DNA from: Platynereis dumerilii
Taxonomy: Eukaryota; Annelida; Polychaeta; Phyllodocida; Nereididae
Assembly: GCA_026936325.1 (NCBI GenBank)
Contig: JAPTHN010000001.1
Span: 5,220,560 to 5,284,559 of the forward strand
Direction: 5' to 3'
Length of the DNA: 64,000 bases
Shown: piece after piece, positions 1 to 10,560 of the stretch
How positions within the stretch are numbered: the stretch's first letter is position 1
Layout: each line of letters starts with the position of its first letter
Notes under the pieces: model-generated
Told to the model about the DNA's origin: nothing
The model's input: only the letters and a program-made list of their open reading frames with translations
Database searches by the model: none
Program-made: the position numbers and the translations under genes

Positions 1-480
1 TCAATGTAGATCAATAAAGGTCTTTTCACTTGAGGACTTTTGAATGAGCAGGGGACTTTTGTTGTGGTCTTTTTAATCTTGTTGGATTCCTGCTTTCAAG
101 TCAGTCCTGCTCGCAATTGGGCAGCTCTGTGTTTTGCAGCCATAGTGTTCTTTACTCTCTGGTTTACAGGTAGTGTGAATGACCTATTTTAGGAAGCAGA
201 TGGTTTGTGACATCTGCAGTGTAGAAAGACACCACTGGCAGACTGATATGACCAAGCCACATGAATTAGCATGTTGCCCTTGGCACTGCTCTCAATCATG
301 CTTCTCCTACACTCTTGATAGCTCTTGATGGTTACTCGTTACACACAAGTTTACATATGCAGTAGCAAGACACAGATAGGCCTGACCAGTTATATCTAAC
401 TAGTGGCACACCTCCTTACCATACACTTGAATTGTAGTATTGATTTTACTTTACTGATGGAATTTGTGAATAATATGTGA
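1..480. repeat. S module, copy 0 (Cys/His-rich exon-like segment)
   Basis: First of five recognisable copies of one module; the others start near 3,596, 5,725, 20,025 and 33,770. Shared landmarks are ATCAATAAAGGTC, a T-rich TTGTGGTCTTTTTAATCTTG stretch, a CTCTCTGG...CAG site that looks like a 3' splice site, and then ATGGTTTGTGACATCTG. From about 205 the plus frame reads MVCDIC followed by a His- and Cys-containing stretch of about 40 residues. Whether it is coding is unknown. Confidence 0.5.
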
Positions 481-1714
481 AAGTGTATGTTGCATATACA
501 TGTGGTATGGGTGGTAAAAACAAATAAACGAATCAATCAAACAAACAAGCCAAAACAAGAAATCCATAACCAGAAGACCATTGCATCAAAAAATTAGGTT
601 TACACAAAGTAAGCATCATAACATGGCAGGTTATTTCTTCTATATTTTGCATACATGTTTTTTTGTTTATAGAAAGAATAATTGTATATGCCCAGTACAT
701 ATTAAAACACAAATTTGTGTAGTAATAGCAAAATGAATTTCTATTTTGAATATGGGCTGAAAAACTAGCAATATTATCCTTGAGAGTCATCAGTTTATTC
801 AGGAGGAAAATGGCAAGCACACACATTTATACCTTAAACACAAAAGGAGTAAAAGTTACCAAAATATTTATTTTGTCTTAAAACGTATATACTAGTCATT
901 CAGAATTGTCCGCAATTTGATGTTAAAGCAACGTCTTCAGTGATTATAACATGTTTGTTCTTTTCAGTCTTCTCTGTCTTCACTTGCTGGTTTACAGTGC
1001 TGTTTGGCTGTAGAAGCAGGCCGTCCAATAATGTGAGGAAACATGATGCCCAAGGCGGAAAGGCCACTTCACTGAAAAGTTGCAGTGTCACGTCACAAGG
1101 GCATCCATGCCATTCTTTCCCTGATGGATTCTCAAGCCCTGATTTCCCCACATGCACAAGCATGCACTTCATCCACATTGACCTTTGTTTATCTGTAAAC
1201 AGCCAGAATAAACATATGATTTAAGTGGTGCTGTAGTTGAATAAAGTTTGCTCCAGATATACTGTGTGAAAAGATCGGGTTTGAAAAAAATGTTCTTTTT
1301 GCATCTTAGGTTCCATCTAACATAAATCGGTGAACACATGTGGGTTTGTTTTTTATTCACGTGCTACAAAATTGTATTAGTAAAATAACAGGATATAGTT
1401 CAAATTCAATTCATCGATGTTTTCCTTCTGGTTGTGTTTGGCCTACATGTCGTGTTTAATCGGGACATAAACATTGAACAAACTGTGGTGGTGTTCTTGG
1501 TGAAGTAGTTTCATTGAAACAGCAGACATCCAATTGATTCAGTCAAGTGTTTTTATGTCTAAGCATGAGGAAATACCTTCAAGTACATTGTTATTTGATT
1601 ATCTGAGACACAACTTCTTGTTGTCGAGTTTCAATGACGTGTGGCTTGCTTTTCCCAGTCAACAACATGACATAATTTGATTCACTGAACAAGGTGAATT
1701 ATTCTTGCCAAGCC
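481..1714. other. Non-coding flank with diverged unit-derived blocks
   Basis: No gene recognised. About 900-1,180 resembles 5,160-5,350 (landmarks GTTTACAGTGCTGTTTG and CACGTCACAAGG versus ATGTCACAAGTG, then ATTCTTTCCCTGAT). About 1,500-1,700 resembles 5,440-5,650 and 18,410-18,640 (CAGACATCCAATT and CAACAACATGA landmarks). Short open frames here overlap on both strands and show no domain. Confidence 0.4.
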
Positions 1715-1777
1715 TATTTTAGCGCTTCTGAGCAGTTTACTGGAAGAGGCGCTATATAAATAACTATTATTATTATT
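1715..1777 (+). mobile_element. 3' tail of a tRNA-type SINE
   Basis: The stretch AGAGGCGCTATATAAATAAC followed by an (ATT)n run is the familiar 3' end of tRNA-derived SINEs in marine invertebrates. No A/B-box head is visible upstream, so this is a 5'-truncated copy. The ATT run seems to be split by the element that follows, because another ATT run resumes at about 3,056-3,073. Confidence 0.45.
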
Positions 1778-3023
1778 AGCATTCACCATCACTATGGTGA
1801 ATGGTATTGATTTTGGTCGTATTATTATTATTTTTCTGCCACTTTTTTTTGGAATTTCAACATGAAATTAAGTGTATAGGTAGTCCTAGATGAGAAAACA
1901 TGATTTGCAAAATATTTTTGACCTTGACCTATTTTTCAAGGTCACAGGTCACCTCAAAGTCACTGTCTTTGGAGGTCTATCTCCTGAACTAATAAAGATA
2001 GAGACACCTGGTCTTCAGTGTTAAGTTAGTAGACCCCTATTGAACAAATATCAGCCATAAAATTGATCATTTTCGAAAAGGGGTAATTGCCCTAACCGCT
2101 TTTAATGAAAACCAGTTTGCGCACGGTTTTGAGAAAACTACAAGCAGCACTTTCATGAAATTATAGCAAAAGGTGCTCTATAGCATGGGCCAGTGCAGCG
2201 AGAAGTGTGGTGAAAATCATGCAAGGGGTTACTGAGATATTCGACTTTCAAAATTAGAATATTTTGCCCAAAAGTGAAAATATTTTTTAACTTTGTTTTG
2301 AATGAAGACAACTCAATGAAACTTGGAACATATATAGCCCTGTGGTAGAGGAATATTTTCATTAAACATCCATGACCTTGACATCAAGGTCAAGGTCACA
2401 GAAAGTGAATGAAAAGCCCCAATAGGTACATTTCACAACTTTTTCAAGCAAGGTTGTTCAATTGTGGTCTGTCATTTCCAATCAAGAGTAACTTGAATGA
2501 TCTAAAATATATTTGACCTTGTGAAGAAGTTCATCACTTGTCAAGGTCATCACCAGTCAAAGACAGGAAAAATGAAGAAATGAGATAAGTGCAGAATAGA
2601 ATGAATTACAGAATAAATCAAGGTCAATATGAACTCAATATGAATGTCATTATGAATGTCAATATGAATGTCAATATGAATGTCAATAATATGAATGTCA
2701 ATATGAATGTCAATATGAATGTCAATATATATGAATGTCAACATGAATATCAACATCAATGTCAAAATGAATGAATGTCAAAATGAATGTCAATATTAGT
2801 GTAGATATCAGTGTCATCAGTGTCACTATCAGTGTTATCACTGTCAATTGATATCAGGTGAATGTCAATATGAATATTGATATAAATGTCAATATGAATA
2901 ATGTCAATAGGAATGTCAATATGAATGTCAAAATGAAGTCAATTTAAGTGTCAATATAAATGTCAATATGAAGAATTAAAGTAAAGTTGACAATCAAGTT
3001 AATCCTTTCTTATGGTGAATGCT
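1778..3023. mobile_element. Non-autonomous DNA element with 12-bp TIRs and hairpin ends
   Basis: A perfect 12-bp inverted pair bounds the segment: AGCATTCACCAT at 1,778-1,789 and ATGGTGAATGCT at 3,012-3,023. Each end can also fold on itself (ATTCACCATCACTATGGTGAAT at the left in two arms, TGGTGAA...TTCACCA at the right). The interior carries several CAAGGTCA / TGACCTTG blocks and a 12-bp minisatellite. No transposase frame is visible. ATT runs on both sides suggest insertion into a SINE tail, which obscures the target duplication. Superfamily not assigned. Confidence 0.5.
2632..2975. repeat. Minisatellite, 12-bp unit ATGAATGTCAAT
   Basis: Near-perfect tandem copies of ATGAATGTCAAT run from about 2,640 to 2,740 and then decay into variants (AGTGTCAATAT, ATGAATGTCAAA) up to about 2,975. 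The periodic MNVN (plus) and DIHI (minus) frames are consequences of the 12-bp period and are not treated as proteins. Confidence 0.85.
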
Positions 3024-3595
3024 CATTACTGGTTCACCAGTAATATTGATGTCTAGTTATTATTATTATTATTTACTTTGTGATATCTGCTGGACCTCCA
3101 CCTCCTTGATCATTGTCTGATAGGTTATTTGTTAAAGTTCCTTGCTCTAATTAATGTGCTGATGGTGACAGATTGCAGGCAACAATAATTTAGAAGTTAG
3201 TCGCATAATACTTATGTGGCTCAAGATTCACCAATTGTATTGAATGTTTACATGATATTGTCTATCTCAAGGAAGACTGAGTCAGATAGTGAATTTAACT
3301 AATTTCTACATTTTTAAAACAGAATTTATGTTTCTATGTGATCACAACACCGAGCTGAGACTATGATAGACTTTCAGTGCAATCAGTAGGGAAAAGTTTT
3401 TTGTTGTAGAGATGACCAATGCAATGCTTTGACCTTTCTGGCAATTTTCACATGGTTGCATCAAAGAAATTTAATACCCGTCAGTGGCCATCATTCAATC
3501 CTTAGAGTGTTGGCCTATAGGGCCTGTGGCTTTAGTATAGGAAACCTTATCATTGCTATCAATTCCCTTCCAAATTTTGTGTTAAAGAGACCTTT

Positions 3596-4080
3596 TTTGG
3601 TGTAATACCTTGCATTCTAAGCATTTGTCCCCTTACATCAATGCAGATCAATAAAGGTCTTTTCATTTGAGGACTTTTGAATGAGCAAGAGAGTCTTTGT
3701 AGTGGTCTTTTTAGTCTTGTCGGATTCCTACTTTCAAGTCAGTCCTTGGGGTTGTGTTTTTGTGCTAACAGTTGTGCGGTTCTATGTTTTGCAGCCATGT
3801 TGTTGTTTTCTCTCTGGTTTACAGACAGTTAGGCAGCAGATGGTTTGTGACATCTGCAGTGAAGAGGGACACCACTGGCAGACAGATATGGCCCAGCTAC
3901 ATGAATTAGCACATTGCTCTGAGCACTGCCCCCAATATGCTCATTCTACACTCTTCCTAGTGTCTTGTTACAGTTTTATGTTACAAACATGTATACAAAT
4001 GTTGGGGCAAGAAATAAAATTGAATTTACAAAAAACAACAACAATTTTGTAAGTGATCTCCCTGTAGACATCAAAATATC
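3596..4080 (+). repeat. S module, copy 1; 123-residue open frame
   Basis: This copy has the longest open frame of the five S modules (3,681-4,052, plus). A site resembling a 3' splice acceptor (TTTCTCTCTGGTTTACAG, ending near 3,826) precedes a frame reading TVRQQMVCDICSEEGHHWQ, then TDMAQLHELAHCSEHC. The C-x2-C, His and Cys spacing could bind zinc, but no named domain is recognised. The reading frame is interrupted or altered in the other copies, so this may be an exon fossil or non-coding. Confidence 0.25.
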
Positions 4081-4204
4081 GCATATCTTTTTCTTTGACT
4101 TTATATGATGCGCATGGATGATCTGTTGAGCGTTTGTCACTTTGGATTGATAAAGAACATTGATTACAATGCACATTCATGTTTGGCTATTGAAACACTG
4201 ACAG

Positions 4205-4464
4205 CAAGGGTGCCGGAAGGAAACGAGGGCGGCAGGGGCAGTCGGTCGAGAAAGGGCAAATCTAATTCGCGCGACAAAAATTTAATGCACGGCAATACTA
4301 ATTTTGAATTTTTACCTATACATTTTTGCATAAATTCACCGTAAATTAAGGCCTTATAACGTTTTTTCTTTGAGATCAAAACGGCACCCTTGCCCCCCTG
4401 CCCCTCCTGGCCAAGAGCAGGAGGGGCAATTGCCCCCCCTGCCCCCCCTGTTCCGGCACCCTTG
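4205..4464. mobile_element. hAT-like MITE with 8-bp target duplication
   Basis: Terminal inverted repeats CAAGGGTGCCGGAA (left) and TTCCGGCACCCTTG (right) bound 260 bp. The 8-bp direct repeat ACTGACAG flanks it at 4,197-4,204 and 4,465-4,472. The TIR start fits the hAT pattern YARNG. The interior is GC- and C-run-rich (GCCCCCCTGCCCC) and has no transposase. Confidence 0.88.
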
Positions 4465-4522
4465 ACTGACAGCAATGATAAGAATGAAAGTATGAGCTTT
4501 ATAGTCAGGGCATGCAAGGGCT

Positions 4523-4705
4523 AGACTCAGACTCAGACTCAGACCTTGTTTATTCCTTTACATAACCAAAAATAAACACTTACAGCTTTTACAATTATTT
4601 AACATTAATAATATGTATGTAAAGGGGAGACACCTCCAAGACAGACTTCTGTCGCTACTGAGGTGCCCCCCGTTTTTAATGTTCATGTTAATGCCCTGCA
4701 GGTCC
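4523..4705 (-). mobile_element. LINE 3' end (minus strand), tail (GAGTCT)n
   Basis: Read on the minus strand, a segment ending AATAAACAAGGTCTGAGTC followed by repeated GAGTCT looks like the 3' terminus of a 5'-truncated LINE of the type whose 3' ends carry short tandem repeats. Upstream on the minus strand is GGGGCACCTCAGTAGCGAC. No RT sequence remains. The inner boundary is uncertain. Confidence 0.5.
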
Positions 4706-5724
4706 TGACAAACACGGTGCTCTAATTCAATAGCATTTCATTAAATAGTATGTAATATTTTTGAGAAATCGAGAGAATGAAATTTGAGTGATGTGGTCAA
4801 GATGATTCATGAAGGATGCCTATACACTGAGTACAAAAAAAACAACACAAAAATAGAGATTACAACAGGTTGTCAGTGGAGTGACAAATGTAGCAATCTC
4901 TGACAGAACAATGCACATTGTAATTGTAAATAATATCTGCTAGGGTGAGAACCAAAATGAGTGGAAGCCACTGGAAGGGTTTCCGTTTTACCGAGAATGT
5001 GGAACTTCAGAAAATTAATTGGTTTGTACAGAGCATGATGTATTTAATGACTGGGAGATATCACATTGTGGTAAGCAATGTCATTTAGTACTTTTGTCTG
5101 GCCAAAATGTTTGTCATGATCATCAACTTCAAAATTAAACATAAGCAATAAATAATTTTATTACATATATGCAGTTAAAGTCCATCATGGCTGGCAATTC
5201 TAACTATTTAGCTTTGTATATCCTCACAACCTGGTCTACAGTGCTTTCTGCCTACAAGAAGCATTCTTGATGCATGATGCCCGAAATAGAAAGACTACTC
5301 ATCTGAGTGCTATGTCACAAGTGTGCCGTGCCACTCTTTCCCTGATTGATCCCAATACCATTATATGAAACATATTAGACCTACATTGCAAGTGCACAGA
5401 GCATTAAGCTTATTATTGATATTCAATGTGTTGCGGCAGTTTGAAATAGTTTCATTGAAATTGCAGACATCCAATTGATTCAGTGAAGGTTTCAAGCACA
5501 AAACTCCAGCGTAAGCATGCAAAAATGCTTCACGAGCATTCTTATTTGATTGTCTGAGACGGAAAGTTTTGTTTCCAAGTTTCACTGATACCCGCCTCAT
5601 GTTTTCAAGTCAACAACATGAAATGATATGACACATTGAACAAGGAAAATGCTTCTGACCAAAGCATAAATCATTGTGTGTTACAAAAACATCAGTTCCC
5701 ATCCATATTTTTGCTGAAGCGACT
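4706..5724. other. Intergenic, diverged duplicate blocks
   Basis: No gene recognised. About 5,160-5,350 and 5,440-5,690 are diverged copies of the blocks at 900-1,180 and 1,500-1,700, and part recurs at 18,410-18,640. A 79-residue minus frame (5,361-5,600) lies in this repeat and has no recognised domain. Confidence 0.4.
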
Positions 5725-6180
5725 TCTTTTGGTGCAATACCTTGCATTCTAAGCATTTGTCCTTTCAAATGAGGAATGTTGAAAGATCTACTGACTGTTT
5801 TGTTGTGGTCTTTTTAATCTTGTTGATATTTGTTTTCAATTCACTCCTTGGAGTTGTGTTGTTGTGCTCCCAGTTGTGCAGATCTATGTGTTGCAGCCAT
5901 GTTGTTGTTTTCTCTCTGGCTCACAGGCAATGCGAGTGACCTAAGTTAGGCAGCAGATCTATGGTTTGTGACATCTGTAGTGAAGAAAGACACCATTTGC
6001 ACACTGATAATTCCCAGCTACATGCACATGAATCTGCGCATTGCCCCTGGGCATTGCCCCAATCTGCTCGTCCTACACCCTTGTTGGTGCCTTGTTACAC
6101 CCATTTCTATGTATGCAGTTGCAAGACACAAATAGGCCTAACCAAAACACAATCCTTTTTTTAGTGTAAATTTATGCATA
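5725..6180 (+). repeat. S module, unit A copy
   Basis: Starts with GCATTCTAAGCATTTGTCC and contains the TTCTCTCTGGCTCACAG acceptor-like site at about 5,911-5,927, then ATGGTTTGTGACATCTG. The frame from 5,961 (67 codons) reads MVCDICSEERHHLHTD and then a His/Cys/Pro-rich stretch. A stop separates it from the acceptor-like site in this copy, so it is unlikely to be a functional exon as it stands. Confidence 0.3.
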
Positions 6181-6599
6181 AAGCAAGTGTGTACACAGAG
6201 TATACGTCACAACATGGCTGGTCTTTCTCTTTGAGTTATTGTCAGGAGCATGCATGTTTGATGCGTGTCAAAAATGTATGATGACATATATATATACTAA
6301 GAATGAATTTGATAATCAATTATCCATTAACCAGGCCCTTGCACTTGGCTGCAAGAAATTTCAACTCAAGCTCACAACATAAAATCAAACCCAGTATGTT
6401 ATTACACTAACATGACAGTGTGTGGGCCAATAATGTAGCAATTATTTATGTTTTCATGAGGTTTGAGAAATACTTTTCAGAAGCCACCCATAAATTGTGC
6501 TGGTGTTTCTTGATCTTTATGCATGCAAACCACATAATATTATTAAGTTCTTTCATTAGAGAAAAGCATGGTATTACAAGAATGGAAAATTCCCTATGT

Positions 6600-8530
6600 T
6601 TATTCATGGTCATGGTTCTACTAAGTTTGTAAAGCTTGTTGAAAAGGGAGAAAAATATGACAGATGGGAGTAGTTTGTTTCAAACTAATGCCTGCAGTTA
6701 TCTATCAGGTTTCTGTCAAAAAGCTTCGTGTACTCTGAATTGGACCGTTGGCCTTTCACTTTCACACAGTCATTGGTTGCCATCATGACATTTAGCCTGG
6801 ATGACTAGTCATTCCGGCAAACTCTGAAATGGTGGGGCGCCAGGCTTTTTGGGATCAAGTGAGAAAAGTTTGAGGCGGAAAGGGAATCTTGAGCTTTGGA
6901 GAATCAATATCCAAATGCACTGGGGCCATTCTTGGAAGAGTTTCAAAGTCTGTCTGGACTAGACAGTAATTACCTCCTCCCTTGCCAAGCTGCTGATTTG
7001 GGTTGCAGCCGCAAACCACAGCAACACGAAGCCAAGCGTTTTCCCAATCGCCGTCTGTTTTGCATGCTGTTTCTGTTTTGAGTTTATATTTCTGTTTTGC
7101 GTGCTGTCTCACTTACTGTTTCACTTACTTGCTTGCTGTTTCATTAGAGTCTTGCTGTGCAAATGGGATTGATTTCTTAGGTGCTCATAAATGTGGTGAA
7201 AGCAAAAAAGAAAAGACAGGGAGGAAGGTGGCTGAGGCATGATTGAATGTCTCCGCAAGGACTAAATAGGATCTAGAGGCAAGCCGACGTCTCCACCATG
7301 GTGCTTGGGGAGTAAACGAAAAACAGCAGCTGCTTCTCGTGTGCTGTTAAAGACAGATTGTAAGACTGGGGATGATAGCAACGGAGCTCAAAAAGGAGGC
7401 GTCATGGACCTGGCCTTTGCCTTGCTTGTGCATTAGTGACTGGCTTGCCATAGTATCTGCTCCCAGGATGGATGAATAAACACAGTCGATGTGGCGCATG
7501 GGGACTCCACTCAAGGGGAAGACGAAGCATTAGCAGACGTAATGTGGGTGGGCCGATCATCCGGGCATGACAACCTGTGATCACCAACTTCCTAGGCCTG
7601 CATCTACCAAATTCCAACTCCCATTTAACAAACTTTCAATGCCATGCTGCCAAATTACTCTCGCTTGCATGAGGTGCCATGTTCTTTGCATCATGTTTCT
7701 TTTTCATTCAAGCTTTTGACCTGGGCGGTAGGTGCAATGTTTTCATGCTTCTCTTTCCTTGAGGTTCTTGACCTGTGCTATTCCTATCAGACCTCAGACT
7801 AATTAGAAGCCAAAGAACATTCGTGAGAAGTTTTTCATCATTTGAGACCATCCAATTGACCTACTTGGTCTTCCTTCCAACTTCCTTCATCTATTAAACT
7901 TTAATGCCAAACAACTGCCTCATCCCTGGCAATGGCCTGGAAAGCCAGTCAACCACCAAACACAGACAGATGAAAGCAAGCGACATGAACGAGAGTGTGA
8001 GCCCTAACACAAGACGTGTTCCCTTAATGTGTGTGCTCACTGGCTCAGCAAGATCATCCGATGGCTCCCATGGTCATTGATAACAAGATTCCAGGTCAGC
8101 GGACACTCTTGTAAGGGCTCGACGTCAGGAATGAAGAATGACATTGTTAGGACATGATGGAGAGCCCTTGCTGAACAGCATCCCGTTTAGGAAACCATTC
8201 ATTGCACCAAATGGCTGAGTGACTGACAACTGTTTACATGGCTACTGATCCCCTGTGTTGTCTGCTATAACAAATTGCTTATTATTCTCCTAACTCGCAG
8301 ATGAGAATAGCTCGTTGCTGCGGCAACCGCGGAAGTTTTTTTTATAGTCCAGCCTCAAAATTCGCCTCATTAAAGTTGGGGGAAACTTATATCAAGCATC
8401 GATCATTTAGTTTCAGATCAATACTCTTGTTTATAAATTCATGCAATCCATTCTTAAGAGAATTGTGTGACTTTCTACACCTCCATTCCATCTGTTATTT
8501 GAAAGCATCAGACCATTTTAATTACTAAAG
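6600..8530. repeat. Highly conserved core of the tandem unit, copy A
   Basis: Collinear with 22,120-24,010 and 34,720-36,620. By eye about 95-97% identical, against roughly 90% in flanking unit sequence, and richer in G and C than its surroundings. The 61-codon frame MENQYPNALGPFLEEF (6,896-7,081) recurs in all three copies, but the copies differ almost only by amino-acid-changing substitutions, so protein-level constraint is not supported. Function is unknown: a regulatory region, a non-coding RNA, or recent gene conversion are all possible. Confidence 0.6.
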
Positions 8531-8679
8531 TCGCATTCAAAGCACATAGTTTGACTTGTTCATTGAACTTAGGTTCTCTCAATAATATATTCGCATGCAA
8601 TATTTATATTCAGTGATATGAATTATGTCGTACCAGAATCAGAACACACTTAAATTCTAGTCTGTGTAAAATAATATGC

Positions 8680-8810
8680 TGGGTCTAGGGTTCGAATCCA
8701 GCTCTTGTCTGGTCACATGGGCCTATGTTCTTCTCCTCGGTGCTGTGATCTCTTCTGCCCAAATTAGCCTACCATGTGCAGAGTAAAGAACGTAAAGCCC
8801 CAAGCATACA
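8680..8810 (+). mobile_element. tRNA-derived SINE, unit A copy (head damaged)
   Basis: Contains a pol III B-box-like GGGTTCGAATCCAGC followed by the CTCTTGTCTGGTCAC body shared with 24,730 and 37,317. The A-box portion present in unit B is deleted here. Presence in all three units means the insertion predates the unit duplications. Confidence 0.6.
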
Positions 8811-9560
8811 CGCAGCTTATGATTTGAAGCACTGCATGCTGCAGACTTGCAATATTCATTTTGATATTATCAAGTGTTAGGAACTATATCTTGCAGCAAT
8901 CAGAACACCTTTCACTCAATATTCTGACCAGTTCTTTCTAGACGTTGGCAAGAAGAATAGAATCTCTCAATGATGAATGACCAAAGCGTGGCCGCCATAG
9001 ATATTCTGTGCGATCTGCCTGTCAGACCAAGGCTTGAAAGGGAGTGCTGTTACGACTATGAATAGCTACCAGCTCATTATCCAGATGTGCAAGATTGGCA
9101 TTGTGAAACTGTGTCCCAAACCTCATTATATAACGTTTCTCCCATCCCACTCCTTTGCGGTTGCTTCGTATCAAGATACTCATTGTGTGAAAACGCTTTC
9201 TTATTCACCTGAGCCGAGTCACTTCTGATTGAAGATCACTTTCCTGTTTATCAGATAATGGGGGAAATAGTGGGAGGATATTTTGTTAGACCTTCTCATC
9301 CAAATAACTCTTGCACAATTTATTGCAATATGATCCCTGTTTTGGCAACATCTTTTGCAGTACATACAGATCTTGATCATTATAGTAACTTATTATATCT
9401 GTCTCCGCTCATTAAATATCTGTTGCTGAAGATCTGTCAACCGATGCAAATATAAAGAGAAAGTTACTCAATGTGACTATTAAAGGCTAATAAATGTATT
9501 TAAAGAAGACAAATATTCTGCCATACACATATTTAAATGGTGAACCAGGAGAATTTTGCT
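8811..9560. other. Unit sequence without recognised gene (A copy)
   Basis: Collinear with 37,430-38,200 in unit C. The matching part of unit B is missing and has been replaced by a LINE. Small frames (9,034-9,228; 9,258-9,455) recur in C but show no domain. Nothing else was recognised. Confidence 0.45.
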
Positions 9561-9641
9561 TCTGATGTTGTTGTAATTAGATAGAATCTGATAAGTAAAT
9601 ATTGTAAGTGCAGCACTCTAAGCCCAGTTTTTGACACTCAC

Positions 9642-9868
9642 GAGAGTTGATTGATGAGACCGGAGAGCGGGAGTGAGAGTCTGCAAAAATGTCATTTTTC
9701 ACAATTCGCCCATGTGAAGGATCTTTTACTTTGCCCCACCCAGCACAGACATGTACTGATACAAAGGGCTGCCACTTTATAACGTCTCTACCGAATGGCA
9801 TCCAGCAGGGATTTTGCTCGTGAAGATCCGCTGAACCCACACAGACAAAGACTTTCAGCAGAGCAGGC
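9642..9868 (-). pseudogene. Minus-strand exon-like block with splice signals, copy A
   Basis: On the minus strand a pyrimidine-rich CTTCTTTTTTTTCAG precedes 9,868, and CTC|GTGAGTGTC follows 9,642, giving a 227-bp internal exon candidate. Between them one frame stays open (about 75 residues), including VFVCVGSADLHEQNPCWMPF. Unit C (38,282-38,502) keeps the frame with a 6-bp in-frame deletion, but its donor GT is changed. In unit B (26,250-26,445) both frame and donor are lost. No domain is recognised. Alternatively, part of this block is an old dispersed repeat, since its plus strand contains GGATCTTTTAC and CAGACATGTACTG, which resemble sequences common in marine-invertebrate repeats. Confidence 0.3.
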
Positions 9869-10354
9869 CTGAAAAAAAAGAAGATTTGTGTATAAAACCT
9901 GTTTTCGAGTTTTGTTACATGTTTACTTTTTAATTCTGCTACAGTCAAGCAAAGAATGATAGAAGACCACCTTTGAAATAAGTCTTGTAAATTTACTTTG
10001 ATTTCCTAAATGTGCTTGGAACCTGAGGCAAAGTGAACTCTATAACCTGTAGTGATTATTACAAGCTGTAAACTTTTCTGCCTGTTTCTTTAAAAAAAGT
10101 GACTGATAAACCCGTATCGGTTGGGCACGCATTTGTATACTCTTGATGTACCTGTAATTGTGTTTTGAGTGCTATGTCACTATAATAAAGAATATATACA
10201 TACATATATATTGTCTGGACTGTGGACGCCTGACTCCTACTCTATAAGGCTAAACTTGAAAATAATTTATGTGCTGGACATACCATATATTTTCTATGAA
10301 AAATGATGAAAAATACAAATAGTTGAAAGCATAATAATGTGTTTTTTTCTTCAC

Positions 10355-10560
10355 ACTGTACTTCATGGAGCTGTTGCTCGCTATTCTGCCAACCTGCAGC
10401 AACTTGGATATCTTCTCTTCTGGTCAATGCAGGGGAATAGGCTGTGTGCCTGCAAGCCTGTTAGCAATCTCTTTCATTTACATAGTCATTGAACACAGCA
10501 CGACCTGTGATTACACCACCAACATTGAGATGGTGTTTCCCTGAAATCCCGGAAGCTCCA
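10355..10560. repeat. M module, unit A copy 1
   Basis: One of six copies of a block of about 210-240 bp. Two occur per large unit: 10,355, 14,640; 26,705, 31,275; 38,790, 43,715. On the minus strand each begins after GGATTTCAG or a close variant and can read NVGGVI...RAVFNDYVNERD in one frame. The two subfamilies differ by a 1-bp shift soon after, so protein coding is doubtful. It is best treated as an ancestral subunit landmark. Confidence 0.5.

Noticed and set aside
2550-2774. Periodic open frames (NMNVNMNV, DIHIDIHI)
   Set aside because: Direct translation of the 12-bp minisatellite; an artefact of a period divisible by three.
6896-7081. 61-codon frame MENQYPNALGPFLEEF..., same length in all three units
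   Set aside because: The copies differ almost only at amino-acid-changing sites (Q/H, LP/FL, L/S, R/C, P/R, R/S), so there is no sign of protein constraint; the DNA itself is conserved.
8684-8740. Possible tRNA gene (GGGTTCGAATCC)
   Set aside because: Only a B-box-like stretch; no acceptor stem or complete cloverleaf, and the sequence is shared SINE DNA in all units.
10242-10427. Minus frame of the M module as a gene
   Set aside because: A 1-bp length difference between the two M subfamilies breaks the shared frame; kept only as a repeat landmark.
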